Assembly (NCBI GenBank): GCA_907163375.1
Contig: CAJQUW010012914.1
Location: forward strand, 27,426 to 91,425
Reading direction: 5' to 3'
DNA: 64,000 nt
Source of the DNA: Prostheceraeus crozeri
Taxonomy: Eukaryota > Platyhelminthes > Polycladida > Euryleptidae
The position numbers were made by a program, and so were the translations under genes. Below are positions 53,101 to 58,476 of the stretch, piece by piece. Under the pieces are notes generated by a model, which saw only the letters and a program-made list of their open reading frames with translations, searched no databases and was not told the origin of the DNA. Every line of letters begins with the position of its first letter. Position 1 is the first letter of the stretch.

Positions 53101-55412
53101 AAGGTCACAAGAGATAATTCGATAAGCAATTTGCTTTTTAGAGATGCTTTCAAGACTCATGGTCACTCTGTTTCCCTCAAAGGCTCCTTTAGCGCAATCA
53201 ATGTACAAGGAGTGGCAGCAAAAGAAACTGCTGCCAATCGTAGAATGACGCACATAAGGGATAACGGGGGATCCGTTGAAGTGGCTGAGCGTAGACGAAA
53301 ACGATGAAGTTGGCTGGAGACAGAGATAAGTTCTTCACATGCATGTATATACGCACCACATACAAAACACACTTGTTGACAGCGTTACTAGGTGTTGGCT
53401 GATTCTGGCATGAATTGGGAGCCATTTAAGTGCTTTCAGCGATTTAGACTCTGATTAATATCGACTAGACCGGAAAATATAGTGGTCCCGAATTACTCAA
53501 CCTTGCAGAAAGTTATTGAGGCAGATCATTTTTAAAATTTCATTTTATTTACTGTCTGATCCGGAATCTACGCGTTAAATTTGGCAAGCCGATCATGTAC
53601 CAGACCGTTCTCAAAATCAAACCGGTTTCCATTTTTGAGCTGATCACTAATATCATCATAATCGAAGTGATATTACAAACTTAATCGAACTTCGTGATAG
53701 CCATATTTACTTTTGAAATTCCATTCCGTTACTCATTTCTCCACTACTCTACAAATAAAGTACCGCAAGTTAATCAAATTTGTTATTCCGTAACTTTGAA
53801 AGAGACACGCTGCTTTAATCTTCACGATATTGTATTCTAAATGCATCGAAACAAGAAATATGTCGTTGCGTATATTCTTCTTTCATTTGAAGCTAGCTAA
53901 ATAATGAATAATTCAGAATGATTTATCGCGACACAAATCCAAGTATCTGAAGTTACTGGCCTTGCTACAGATTTAAAAAGTAAGATGCTGTGTTGAACTA
54001 TAGTTGAATTTAGCTCGTTGGTTTGATTGCTGGACTATCATGTCGGGAACTTACCTATATGTATTAATAGATGAAAAGAAATGTCGATGTTTTTTGAAAC
54101 GTACATGTATATTGAGGTTGCGATATGTTTCTGCTAGCTCTCATTCAGGCACTTTGCTGGACTGAAATGCGCACACAGAATCACGAAACGAAAACTTATC
54201 AGATTGACAGTGACATGCCACAAGACTGAAGACAATAAAAAAATGGCATTGTAGAAGTCACAAACAGCAGCACAATAGATTACGGAAAAAGGTCTGCTTA
54301 ATGCTGTGGCTATGCAAATGTCTGGAAATTACAATGACTTCGAATCAAAAACAAAAAAGGGATTTAGAAAAAAATTGGAAATAATGCCACTTACGTAAGG
54401 ACGGACGATATGAAGCAAGGCAAATACAAGAAATACAAAATTAAGTAATGATGTGATTATAAATGAGCAGAATTGAAAAAATGTTATCATACAAAGCTAT
54501 AAAGTTAAGGAAAACTAAAAAGTTGTTGATAATAGCAAAGTAACGACTGACGCAAAAGCAAACAAAGATAAACAATGGATGGATCATTGTGGATATCACC
54601 AAAGTAAAACCAAATCAATCACAAATTCCTTTTGAACACATAGATTGTGGGCAGATCTTTTGATGGACACGGACTCAAGAATACGCAAGGTATGGCGCTA
54701 CTGAGAGGTAAATAAAACTTTGAAACGATTACAAGCATCACTATATAAGCAGTCACAAACTTGAAGATGTCGTGTGATCGCACTATTTGGAACTCGAGTT
54801 GATCTTGTAGGGCAGCGCACTTTATTTACTATCCACTTTGGTACATGATCACGTATGCGATCACCGGGACGCCTTTCAGTTCGGCCCCATACTTGCAACC
54901 ACAAGTACACCCAAATTGATAGGCTTGGTTAGGCCTTCACTGTAAGTTTGTCTTTTGGCAACGACACCGGGATTTTCAAAGTATGAAACGTCAACACAGG
55001 TTTGGCAGCGTTAAAAAGTCGAAATGACTGGCGAACAGAACGTTTAAAAAAGGAAGCCGCCTTATCGCCGATATATGGCACACGAATAAAGATCGGCTTC
55101 TTCTCAAGGCCAAAACATACAGGTTCAACATTCACATTAAGGTACATATATTTGTCAACATATATAAAAATGGAGGATAGTCATTCTCCATCAAAGTTTT
55201 GCGTAAAACTGACAACTCATTGCTTATATGTGTTGCTATATGTATTAATCGGAATTCTTTTCTTGAATACCTTGCTATGAAATGTTTTAATAAAATTTTG
55301 CTCAACTACGCATTTTTCACAGCTGATTAAATTTTTCTTGTTTCAGCGTTATCTTCATCTGCAGTCAATCATTCACCGAGATCTCAACTCCTATAACTGC
55401 TTCATTCGAGAA
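3339..55412 (+). CDS. LIMK: LIM-domain kinase (LIMK) gene, partial, five exons placed
   Basis: This entry gives the whole span; each exon is listed separately. The gene encodes a LIM kinase, a Ser/Thr (dual-specificity) kinase of the TKL group. In animals LIM kinases phosphorylate cofilin and so control actin turnover downstream of Rho/Rac effectors. The exons translate in order to a polar linker, the glycine loop GSGAFG, VIKEL with the ATP-binding Lys, LKHPNVLRCVGV, EFIEGGSL, RDIANGM and IIHRDLNSYNCFIRE. The order and wording match LIMK (family GKGxFGQAIKV, HPNVLKFIGV, RDLNSHNCLVRE) better than TESK. All junctions agree in phase: 2/1, 0/0, 1/2 and 0/0. The LIM and PDZ exons and the first codon are upstream of the window. 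The DFG motif and the rest of the C-lobe are not found before position 64000. The introns are 16.6, 3.6, 15.2 and 16.0 kb and are full of transposons. Confidence 0.88.
5398..5530 (+). mobile_element. tRNA-derived SINE, copy 1 (diverged)
   Basis: A degraded tRNA-like head (GTAGCACATTTGGTAGAGC as box A, then a box B-like stretch) is followed by the same tail as the copy at 30330, including TGGCAATTTGATCTATCGTT. The shared non-tRNA tail shows that this is a SINE and not a tRNA gene. It is the most decayed of three copies. Confidence 0.65.
7142..7634. mobile_element. long-TIR MITE family, copy 1 (truncated)
   Basis: The left part matches the arm of the family described at 17325 (GAGACTTTCACAGAATG, TATGCCTACTA, CTGCCGAGTTC, TTTTCTTGTCAGA). 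The interior and the start of the right arm (TCCATGCCAAAAATTATGG) match the copy at 24412. The right arm stops early, near 7634. It has no coding capacity. Confidence 0.7.
9558..9731. mobile_element. short element with 19-bp perfect inverted ends
   Basis: CAACTATTAAGTCAATAAA at 9558-9576 is repeated exactly in reverse complement at 9713-9731, enclosing a GC-richer core of about 136 bp. This looks like a small non-autonomous DNA transposon. No second copy is seen in the window, so the call rests on structure only. Confidence 0.45.
12434..12441. repeat. target-site duplication, left (ATACCCAC)
   Basis: This is identical to the 8 bp at 13303-13310, directly outside the hAT element. Confidence 0.88.
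12442..13302. mobile_element. complete non-autonomous hAT element, 861 bp, with 8-bp TSD
   Basis: The ends are CAGGGTTGGAACCGGCCG and its inverted partner CGGCCGGTTCCAACCCTG. The flanks carry a perfect 8-bp duplication ATACCCAC (12434-12441 and 13303-13310), the hallmark of hAT insertion. Both subterminal regions are packed with CCGGCCGG and GGCCCCGGCC motifs, while the middle is ordinary AT-rich sequence with no transposase. Intact ends and an intact duplication suggest a fairly recent insertion relative to its neighbours. Confidence 0.88.
13303..13310. repeat. target-site duplication, right (ATACCCAC)
   Basis: This is identical to the 8 bp at 12434-12441. Confidence 0.88.
15375..15600 (+). 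repeat. dispersed repeat shared with the hAT element at 55522
   Basis: Over about 200 bp this closely matches the right half of the element at 55522-56256: TTTTTTCACTATCACGGTTC, then GTGATAGCTATATGCACGAG, then TTTCGGGTCTAGTTATAGGC. It ends in ATCCCTGG, like the right terminus of that element. The left end is missing, so it is a truncated copy. The 110-codon ORF that overlaps it (15208-15537) is probably incidental. Confidence 0.65.
15720..16145 (-). mobile_element. RTE-type LINE, 3' end of the reverse-transcriptase ORF
   Basis: The minus strand reads ECWAVNEKNRQKIAATEIRM, LRIILGVTRKDRI, LRWHGHVVHRP, GRPKKTWERQVMEDIKIIGA and, after a stop, DALDRSRWKR. This is the conserved C-terminal tail of endonuclease/reverse-transcriptase proteins of RTE-like LINEs (family wording: R.LGV.R.DRI, LRW.GHV, GRPKKTW). 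Catalytic domains are absent, so it is a 5'-truncated copy, as is usual for LINEs. In-frame stops mark it as dead. It lies antisense within LIMK intron 1. Confidence 0.85.
17325..18032. mobile_element. long-TIR MITE, best copy (708 bp, arms about 272 bp)
   Basis: The left arm 17325-17595 and the right arm 17759-18032 are strong reverse complements. Shared blocks include TTTCTGCAGGGAAC, TATGCCTACTACGAATCTGC and CATAATTTTTGACATG. The outermost bases are GTCCGGCAGCC and GGTTGCCGGAG, flanked by TA on both sides, which suggests a TA target. Related copies are at 7142, 24412 and 47890. It encodes no protein. The very long arms would let a transcript fold into a hairpin. Confidence 0.8.
19890..19965. 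mobile_element. solo right end of the CCGGCCGG hAT family
   Basis: The block CCGGCCACCGGCCCCGGCCG followed by ATTCCAATCCTG matches the right terminus of the element at 12442-13302. No left end is present, so it is a fragment. It ends about 120 bp before LIMK exon B. Confidence 0.65.
20084..20348 (+). CDS. LIMK: LIMK exon B: start of kinase domain, glycine loop and VIK lysine
   Basis: The acceptor is TTTTCCCTTGCAG and the donor GAG|GTAAAG. The first base completes the Ser codon begun in exon A; 88 codons follow, from DRTFHPNHSEDLYD to EENLLQE. The kinase domain opens with LFRLEDFEECEVLGSGAFG: this is the glycine loop, followed by RAVKMRHRNF and FYVIKELLEHRK, whose Lys is the ATP-anchoring residue. 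EENLLQE supplies the helix-C Glu. Human LIMK has the same layout (IFRPSDLIHGEVLGKGxFGQAIKV and VMKELIRFDE), whereas TESK differs around the Lys. The longer open frame that extends on both sides (19890-20402) is intron read-through and not extra coding sequence. Confidence 0.9.
21085..22632 (+). pseudogene. hAT-like repeated protein family, N-truncated, tail frameshifted
   Basis: One long open frame (about 21085-22317) begins without a plausible start and reads LLQIAMDGPNVN, GTCSLHIVDGA, PPKYCATRWIEN, RPMVPFLFE, KRCPLKCPLVQG and ILCLSHGQASVERGFSVNKD. These blocks, in this order, are familiar from a large family of uncharacterised, multi-copy animal proteins with an RNase H-like, hAT-related transposase fold (family knowledge). 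The N-terminal zinc finger and the first part of the core are absent. After the stop a basic, Glu/Lys-rich tail continues in another frame (ARKFEVTKRMILSARNAA, ERKREM, then EIDQIDEDINVLKK). The break falls in a cluster of degenerate GGATCATCCAAAGAT repeats at 22335-22405. No terminal inverted repeats were found. It lies in LIMK intron 2 in the sense direction and is probably a dead transposon gene. Confidence 0.82.
22335..22405. repeat. degenerate GATCATCCAAAG tandem repeat
   Basis: Short units such as GGATCATCCAAGATC, GTCATCCAAAGATC and AGATCATCCAAAGGAT follow one another. They sit exactly where the hAT-like reading frame is disrupted, so replication slippage there may have caused the break. 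Confidence 0.6.
23923..24010 (+). CDS. LIMK: LIMK exon C: helix C to beta-5 of the kinase domain
   Basis: The acceptor is AAAATGTTGCAG and the donor ACAG|GTATGT. The exon has 29 codons plus one base: ISVLKNLKHPNVLRCVGVVL followed by RDKCLGIVT. The motif LKHPNVLRCVGV corresponds to LEHPNVLKFIGV of LIMK. It follows LLQE of exon B without a gap (LIMK: FLKEVKVM). The single leftover G joins AG of exon D to give Glu, recreating the hinge sequence VTEFIEGGSL. The exon is short and sits in AT-rich sequence. Confidence 0.9.
24412..25192. mobile_element. long-TIR MITE family, copy 3 with nested insertion
   Basis: The left end TCCGGCCGCCAG and the arm blocks (CTGCCGAGTTCTACCCGG, TTTTCTTGTCAGACAGGATC) match the copy at 17325. 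The interior (TCATGCAATCATGCGCTGAT and AAATCACCGATCAGCAGTTG) matches the copy at 7142. The right arm ends near TAGCGGCAC. The left arm is interrupted by the hairpin element at 24647-24786, which is therefore the younger insertion. Confidence 0.72.
24647..24786. mobile_element. hairpin MITE nested in the long-TIR MITE
   Basis: Arms of about 65 bp mirror each other: AGGAAAAAGTTTGAATCGCT on the left and AGCTATTCAAACTTTTTCTT on the right, both followed inward by CCCTTTGT and a partly conserved TTACAAAAA/TTTTTCTGTAA block. The loop is a few bases. It has no coding capacity. It interrupts an arm of a different MITE family. Confidence 0.7.
28530..28925 (-). mobile_element. RTE-like LINE, 3' end of the reverse-transcriptase ORF
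   Basis: The minus strand reads MIYGSETWPIN in one frame, then in another QRVTAERRMIRCMMGVSLKD, LRWFGHVLRKPEDN, LGLKENDAANRELRR and KSIGKNRPPLRR. This is the C-terminal tail seen in many invertebrate endonuclease/reverse-transcriptase LINE proteins (family wording: ERRMIRWMCGVSLKDR, RLRWFGHV). The usual GRPRKTW block is missing, so the copy carries an internal loss as well as a frameshift and 5' truncation. It is antisense to LIMK. Confidence 0.85.
29147..29368. mobile_element. foldback element
   Basis: Arms of about 70 bp (29147-29214 and 29299-29368) are reverse complements with a few changes: ATGATAATTGAATACAAA, then GAAAGTTTGACAGACACACA on the left and the mirror of these on the right. 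The spacer is about 85 bp and contains TATCTCCTTCAGATAAGG. It is non-coding. A 92-codon minus-strand ORF over it is a by-product of the palindrome. Confidence 0.65.
29480..29945 (+). mobile_element. CR1/jockey-like LINE, decayed 3' end
   Basis: One frame reads SDCIQDKAVGLTSNMASLRH then RRAVSCLSLFYR, a stop, then YCLRFDELSFV. The block LxHRRxVxxLSLFYRYY followed by ELS is typical of the end of the reverse-transcriptase ORF in CR1-like LINEs. The region is GC-richer than its surroundings. Sequence further downstream to about 29945 is probably the remaining C-terminus but is too broken to read reliably. Confidence 0.7.
30330..30490 (+). mobile_element. tRNA-Thr-derived SINE, best copy
   Basis: Positions 30360-30434 fold as a tRNA: acceptor GTGGCT pairs with AGCCGC, box A is TAGCTCAGTTGCTTAGAGC, box B is GGTTCGAATCC, and the anticodon loop CTAGTTA gives AGT (Thr). 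I call it a SINE because it has a non-tRNA 5' leader, and its A/T-rich tail (TGGCAATTTGATCTATCGTT) recurs at 5398 and, more weakly, at 46015. A true tRNA-Thr gene is the alternative but is less likely. Confidence 0.78.
34316..35742 (+). mobile_element. Tc1/mariner element of the DD41D (rosa/Visitor-like) type, 1427 bp
   Basis: The terminal inverted repeats are about 71 bp (34316-34386 and 35672-35742), starting CAGGGTGTTCAATAT and CAGGCTGTTCAATAT. The right flank is TA and the left flank is a mutated TG. The transposase is readable in three overlapping frames: a helix-turn-helix part (MYELISKFHQTGSVTDLKKS, KKSIRRASVEL), then LWSDEAIFKING (first Asp), then HFQQDGAPPHYA (second Asp) and WPARSPDLSPFDFFLWG (third Asp). 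I count 41 residues between the second and third Asp, the DD41D spacing. Frameshifts around 35000-35150 and near 35480 and an absent start make it inactive. It sits sense in LIMK intron 3. Confidence 0.9.
35848..36840 (+). mobile_element. RTE-type LINE, reverse-transcriptase C-terminal half
   Basis: Frames read KRGVRQVDPLSPMLF, NLRFPDDIILMDEDPEQVQR (the FADD box, changed to FPDD), MTNGPQSNLYIDGKEVQYID, DFIYLGQTISS, EVARRVQNAWKTFG, LPALIHALQTWSLTRKLEEK, AMERRILSITRK and RRRTNMKDVVQEARQLK, then after the MITE LKWKWAGHVIRW and DDGRWTTKL. The order is exactly that of RTE-like endonuclease/reverse transcriptases. It is 5'-truncated, with several frame changes. Positions 36500-36755 are a younger MITE inserted within the ORF. 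Confidence 0.9.
36500..36755. mobile_element. hAT-like MITE, copy 1 (256 bp), inserted in an RTE ORF
   Basis: The ends CATAGAAAT and ATTTCTATG are inverted repeats. The flanks ACTAAAAT (36492-36499) and CCTAAAAT (36756-36763) form an 8-bp duplication with one change. A copy with about 85% similarity by eye is at 42024-42280. Removing the element and one repeat restores the LINE peptide QEARQLKWKWAGHVIRW, which fixes the insertion limits exactly. Confidence 0.88.
37262..37412 (-). mobile_element. tRNA-related SINE, second family, copy 1
   Basis: On the minus strand a head GTGTCGGTGGTTAAGTCCTC (box A-like) is followed by a degraded box B and a body sharing GAAGTC and CAGAAAAGTCTGACT with the copy at 58331. 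Orientation is by the tRNA-like head. It is diverged. Confidence 0.6.
39249..39364 (+). CDS. LIMK: LIMK exon D: hinge to helix E
   Basis: The acceptor is CATGTTCCAG and the donor AATG|GTGAGT. AG completes the Glu codon begun in exon C, then 38 codons read FIEGGSLYTAIHG, APELRLTTISWKRRLHYSRD and IANGM. EFIEGGSL is the hinge and helix-D start (LIMK: EYIKGGTL), and RRLHYSRDIANGM matches QRVSFAKDIASGM. The loop between is slightly longer than in vertebrate LIMK and has the extra stretch APELRLTTI. The exon ends in phase 0 after Met, and exon E continues RYLH where LIMK has AYLH. Confidence 0.9.
40014..40375 (-). mobile_element. LINE reverse-transcriptase core fragment
   Basis: The minus strand contains ALDVDHRKAFDSVRHFST (the D of the D-x-x-KAFD motif), then VPQGSTLRLLLSI (the G-V-P-Q-G block), and in a shifted frame KLIAYVDDPTLIHLFDD, the YVDD catalytic box. 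This order is diagnostic of a jockey/CR1-like non-LTR reverse transcriptase. The parts are out of frame with each other and both ends are missing, so it is a short dead fragment, antisense to LIMK. Confidence 0.8.
41584..43219. mobile_element. Penelope-like element composite with 330-bp inverted ends
   Basis: Two arms (41584-41914 and 42887-43219) are near-identical reverse complements. Each carries the end of a coding frame (TAESLVMKQISSSTLMNEHE, SSVPILLF) and the same AT-rich 3' tail, pointing outward. Between them, on the minus strand, lies another GIY-YIG-type C-terminus (EDHRIKFEASNVRKSVEAIH, IRRNQTMN, 42890-42740), followed by a 3' UTR-like stretch (42485-42360). A second, shorter inverted block (41905-41985 against 42289-42355) is also present. 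GIY-YIG C-termini and inverted arrangements are known for Penelope-like retroelements. I read it as several 3' ends joined: a broken fossil. A hAT-like MITE (42024-42280) is inserted. Confidence 0.68.
42024..42280. mobile_element. hAT-like MITE, copy 2 (257 bp), with 8-bp TSD
   Basis: This is the same family as 36500-36755 and in the same orientation. It begins CATAGTAAT and ends TTTTCATG. The flanks TACCAAAC (42016-42023 and 42281-42288) are a perfect 8-bp duplication. It sits inside the Penelope-like composite and is younger than it. Confidence 0.85.
43465..43632 (-). mobile_element. tRNA-derived SINE, third type
   Basis: On the minus strand GATAAGATAGCTCAGTTGCT (box A) and GGTTCGAGTCC (box B) stand 45-50 bp apart, as in tRNA. 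The segment between them does not fold into a standard anticodon arm, and a non-tRNA body (GTGTCACCCCTCACTTACGT) follows, so a SINE or tRNA pseudogene is the best reading. There is no second copy in the window. Confidence 0.55.
44816..45047. mobile_element. near-perfect hairpin (arms about 105 bp)
   Basis: The arms 44816-44920 and 44941-45047 are reverse complements at about 85-90% by eye. Shared blocks include GCAAATAAATTG, TTCATCATTAAATT, CGCGAGGCCTTTCGACG, AAGCGGT and CAGATAATCTGTA. The spacer is only about 20 bp. It is non-coding. A MITE or foldback element is likely; the transcript of this intron would form a long hairpin. Confidence 0.7.
46015..46145 (+). mobile_element. tRNA-derived SINE, copy 3
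   Basis: The 3' half of the tRNA-like head (GTAGGTTCGAGACCTGACAG, then CCGCACATCTTC) and the AT-rich tail match the copy at 30330, while the 5' half has drifted. It lies in the sense orientation relative to LIMK. Confidence 0.6.
47084..47168. repeat. (CT)n microsatellite, 85 bp
   Basis: About 42 uninterrupted CT units. Length polymorphism is expected. The Arg-Glu and Ser-Leu repeat ORFs that overlap it on both strands are artefacts. Confidence 0.97.
47890..48000. mobile_element. long-TIR MITE family, solo arm
   Basis: TCCGGCAGCCAG, GAGTTTCTGCAGGGAACGGG and TGAGACTTTCACAGAATGAT match the left arm of the copy at 17325. No second arm follows. It begins after TA like the other copies. Confidence 0.68.
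48196..48415 (+). CDS. exon-like ORF of unknown gene inside LIMK intron 4
   Basis: A pyrimidine-rich acceptor (TTTATTGTTTCAG) opens a stretch with one clean frame: KYHNFHDRLSSKDVQIMTDM, IRSYEMDELVPG, VSELLLHILMKIIEHQKTN and SLTSLAKNGPWA. It ends at ACAG|GTTGCT, a weak donor, and the frame stops 11 bases later. The composition looks like a real helical protein segment, not a random AT-rich ORF. Its phases (2 in, 1 out) do not fit LIMK exons D and E (0/0), so it is not a normal LIMK exon. It could be an exon of a nested gene, an exonised repeat or a retained pseudogene piece. I do not recognise the family. Confidence 0.35.
49721..51114 (+). mobile_element. Tc1/mariner element, decayed copy
   Basis: The ends CAGTGTGATCATAAAGTCAC and (inverted) GCGTGATCATAAAGTCGTTG are terminal inverted repeats; TA precedes the left one. 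Reading frames include ISEIIREQPSISIRQATAAT, VVRHDLCLFPYKLQVTQEL, LDGMVNRHNCRIWGKEKPTG, a decayed core and a C-terminus VFASTEKFTAAERQHFIV. This is the helix-turn-helix and catalytic-core layout of IS630/Tc1/mariner transposases of the type with a FxLNGxVNxQNCRxW block. Many frame changes make it older than the copy at 34316. It lies in LIMK intron 4, sense. Confidence 0.85.
51582..51756. mobile_element. Tigger/pogo-like MITE, 175 bp, with TA target duplication
   Basis: It starts CAGTAGAACCTCAATATTAC and ends GGAGGTTCCACTG, flanked by TA (51580-51581 and 51757-51758). The internal GTCCGCAATA and CCGTAATACGGA motifs and the CAGTxGAACCTC end are typical of short pogo-family derivatives. Confidence 0.82.
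55347..55412 (+). CDS. LIMK: LIMK exon E: catalytic loop
   Basis: The acceptor is TTCTTGTTTCAG and the donor GAA|GTAAGT. It has 22 codons, RYLHLQSIIHRDLNSYNCFI then RE, with both ends in phase 0. HRDLNSYN is the catalytic loop: Asp is the catalytic base and Asn binds Mg. The full RDLNSxNC(L/F)(V/I)RE signature is characteristic of LIM kinases (RDLNSHNCLVRE); TESK reads RDLTSKNCLIR. This is the last exon I can place. The next one should start with about N-x-V-V-V-A-D-F-G-L-A-R and is not found before the end of the window. Confidence 0.92.
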
Positions 55413-55521
55413 GTAAGTGATTTACAAAGTGCAAGACAAAGATTTATACAATTATCCACGATAGAACGTCCCGGACCGTCATGTCATCGAAATTACTGGT
55501 TTAACTTACATGTGTTCAAAC

Positions 55522-56256
55522 CAGGGACAGGACTCCGACTCCGGGGTTGATAGGAATCCAGCTTTTAATAGGACTGCGACTCCGGGTGGCAAGTATATAA
55601 AGCTTAGTTTTTTTAAACTGGTAACCTACATCATAGATAATCATAGGCTTACCTGAACCTATCTTAAGTGATCATTGCTATATCAATTATCAATCATTTT
55701 CGATGAAAGTTTATCAAATGTCGCTTTTAAGTTGGATGCATACGACTCGGCTCCTCCTATCTTGTTGATGTGCCTCATACGGTTTTTCTCCAGTATCTAC
55801 CAGGCAGGAAAATCCCCACTTCTTCAAAAAATATGAATACACTTTCGATTTTGATATGTGATTGGTGGAGAAATCTCATGCAATTATCGTGATGGTAAGA
55901 GGTATTTCAGAGGTATTTCAAGCAATCTAGTATTTCATTTTTGTTTCTGATGTGACCTTTAACGCGTAGGTGTGATCGAGGCTAGGAAGGCTTGTCTTCT
56001 CTACTAAATCACCGAGTGAAAGATAATCCTTTTTTCACTATCACGGTTCATTCCCTCAACTATTACAAGCTTTGCATGCAGCAGTGTCTCTGTACTTTTG
56101 TTTGACGGAGAAAGTTTAAGACAGTGACAGCTATATGCACGAGAATAAATAATCTGCTTGTAGTATATTTCGGGTCTAGTTATAGGCCCGATTCCGGAGT
56201 CCTATCATTTGATAGGACTCCGACTCCAGCAAAAATGATGAGACTCCGCATCCCTG
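55522..56256. mobile_element. non-autonomous hAT element, 735 bp, with 8-bp TSD
   Basis: The ends are CAGGGACAGGACTCCGACTC and (right) GACTCCGCATCCCTG. The flanks GTTCAAAC (55514-55521) and GCTCAAAC (56257-56264) are an 8-bp duplication with one change. Subterminal regions repeat GGACTCCGACTCC. The right 200 bp are shared with the fragment at 15375. There is no transposase. It begins only 110 bp after the LIMK catalytic-loop exon. Confidence 0.82.
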
Positions 56257-57155
56257 GCTCAAACTCATGTGGCCTATGCACATAATAAGTATGATTTCTG
56301 TTATGTGAAAATAACACAGACTTTATAATGATAATAAGTAATTATAATTATACATTAAGCATTATAATATTATATTTACGTATATTTAATTATAATTATG
56401 CATCTTAATGATTAAAGTATAATGATACAGACTTTATTTAATCATATATAAAATGGCTATTAAATAAAATATAATATTGAATTATGATATGGCTTCAGCG
56501 GTACTGCTTCGAAACACTAGCCTTCGAAGTGAGTGGTGGCTTTGGTTCATGTACATTAAGGACCATTTCTAAGTTGGGTCATCGAAATTCCCAACCTGAA
56601 GACGAGCCGCGGGAGGCCGATTGGCTGTTTGAGCGCCTGTCTCTGGCGATTATCAGAGGGAGCGCTAAATCGGTATTAGCAGCCACCAATTAACGTTGTT
56701 TCTTTTATATTTCACGTTTTTTACTTCAATTTCTTATTCTCTTAGTTTATCCGTGTTTATAATGTTCTTTGAGTCTCTTTGTATTACAAGTATAATATTG
56801 TTAATGTGACAAAACATAAGTTGTTCTATGATATCCAAGCCTATGTCAAAGCGTCAAGGAAATAAATTTATCACCCAAGATTTCAAAGTATGACATATTT
56901 CCATAATACATTTTAAGAACGACTATCCATGTCGAACCCAAACTATTTGAGGGATGTGTAGCCTGCATTATACAAGAATGTAACTTCTTTATTCGATTAA
57001 GTGATAACATTACAAATGCTCTTTCAACCCCTGGAGTTGACGCATGTCATCTTATTTCGATCGATATGGCTAAGGGATTCGATCGTGTGTCTCATCGTCT
57101 TGTCATCAACAAGATGCTTCAAGATAATTTCGATCCTTTCTTAGTTCTCATACGT

Positions 57156-57864
57156 TGATGAAAATCATCCCAGCAGCCATTTATAATAGAATATAATGCT
57201 TACTAATTTAAATTATTAATTCAAGTAGTCCTAATGAGGACTGATGGCGCTCTTCAATCCGCAATTGTACAATTGCAATGCTACTGTAACCATTGAATTA
57301 ATCAGTTCTTAAAAGAACTCAATGGAGCTTTCTCGTGGTAACGAATTAAAATTGATCAGCTTTGACCCAATATCAGGTAAAAATGGAAATCTTCAGACTT
57401 GCAACATCGCTCATTCTTACTGTTAATATACTAATACCATAGATTCCAAACACTGCCGCATACACGTTTAAAACAGACGTCTGATATACTGTACCGACTA
57501 CAGATGCTGATAGTGGAAATAGAATAGGACAATGGTCACCATAGGTTAAGGAAATTAAAAATGGATATTATAAAACAGCAGGTGACCGATGGATAAAAAT
57601 TGGAAAAGTGGAGGTAAAACATAGAACTACAATGATATTACTACGCCGATTATAAGTGAACTAATGCTACACTATATCTGAGGCTACACACAGTGGATAA
57701 TGGTAATAGTGGACAAGTGGAAAGTAGATAATGGAGGCAAACAATACAACTACAATGACATTCTGCTACACCGACTGCAATCGAACTACACATGGAAAAT
57801 ACTATTTCTTCACTTGAATTTGTTATCGCCAGCTACCGCCTATAATGCTTCACGGTGACATTCA
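57156..57864. mobile_element. insert within the LINE, with an internal 128-bp duplication
   Basis: This separates two LINE blocks that are normally adjacent (DNFDPFL and YLSSRYQ). No terminal inverted repeats are visible. Internally, about 57614-57665 and 57742-57793 repeat (AGAACTACAATGATATT against CAACTACAATGACATTC, each followed by an ACxCCGA block and GAACTA), giving a period near 128 bp. The family is unknown. Confidence 0.45.
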
Positions 57865-58330
57865 TGGTAATTACCTCTCCAGCCGTTATCAGAAAATACG
57901 ATGGTCAAAATATCTCGGAAAGCTGTTTAAGGTACATAGCGGAATCCCCAAGGATCATCAGTCGCTCCTCATTTGTTTAAATACTTTGTGTCGGATTTAC
58001 AAATCTCTTCTGACAACTGTTAGGCGAAATATGTGGATGACATTTTTATGTGGCGCCATTAAGAGGGAGGCCGTTGTAAGCCTAGTTCTCAATGCAGTTC
58101 AAAGTGTGTCCGACTGGATGGTGACCAATCGCATGAGCATCAAAATTGAGAAAAGTGAGCAAATGATGATCACTGCATCATCAAATCGCTACTTATCTGG
58201 CTTCGATCTCATTAGTATCTCAATGGTTGATCAAATGAACTTACTGGGAGGGGTTTTAACAACCATCTTAGTTGGAGACCTTATATAGTCAGCATTTCGC
58301 GGAAGGTGTCTTCCAAACTACATGTTCTCA

Positions 58331-58470
58331 GACATAGTCAGACTTTTCTGGAGTGTTGTAGTACTTTGAGTCCGGATGCCCTTCCTGCCGACTTCCAATG
58401 ACACTTTCGGGGCTCGATCTCTGGACCAAGAGATCGTTAGGCCAAGCACTTAACCAGCCACAGAGACCAT
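58331..58470 (-). mobile_element. tRNA-related SINE, second family, best copy
   Basis: On the minus strand GGTCTCTGTGGCTGGTTAAG (box A region), TGCTTGGCC, GATCGAGCCCCG (box B) and a body GAAGTCGGCAGGAAGGGCAT then CCGGACTC follow each other. A tRNA-like head plus a GGAAGGGCATCCGG body is seen in several animal SINEs. The relative at 37262 is more diverged. It lies directly beside the Tc1/mariner element. Confidence 0.72.
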
Positions 58471-58476
58471 AAAATA

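Larger units (their letters stand above)
39365..55346 (+). other. LIMK intron 4 (16.0 kb)
   Basis: The donor is GTGAGT and the acceptor TTCTTGTTTCAG. Recognised elements are listed separately (40014, 41584, 43465, 44816, 46015, 47084, 47890, 49721, 51582, plus the exon-like ORF at 48196). The stretches 40376-41583, 45048-46014, 46146-47083, 48416-49720 and 51759-55346 show nothing I can name; the ORF at 40469-40855 is GC-richer than its neighbours but has no recognisable motif. Confidence 0.8.
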
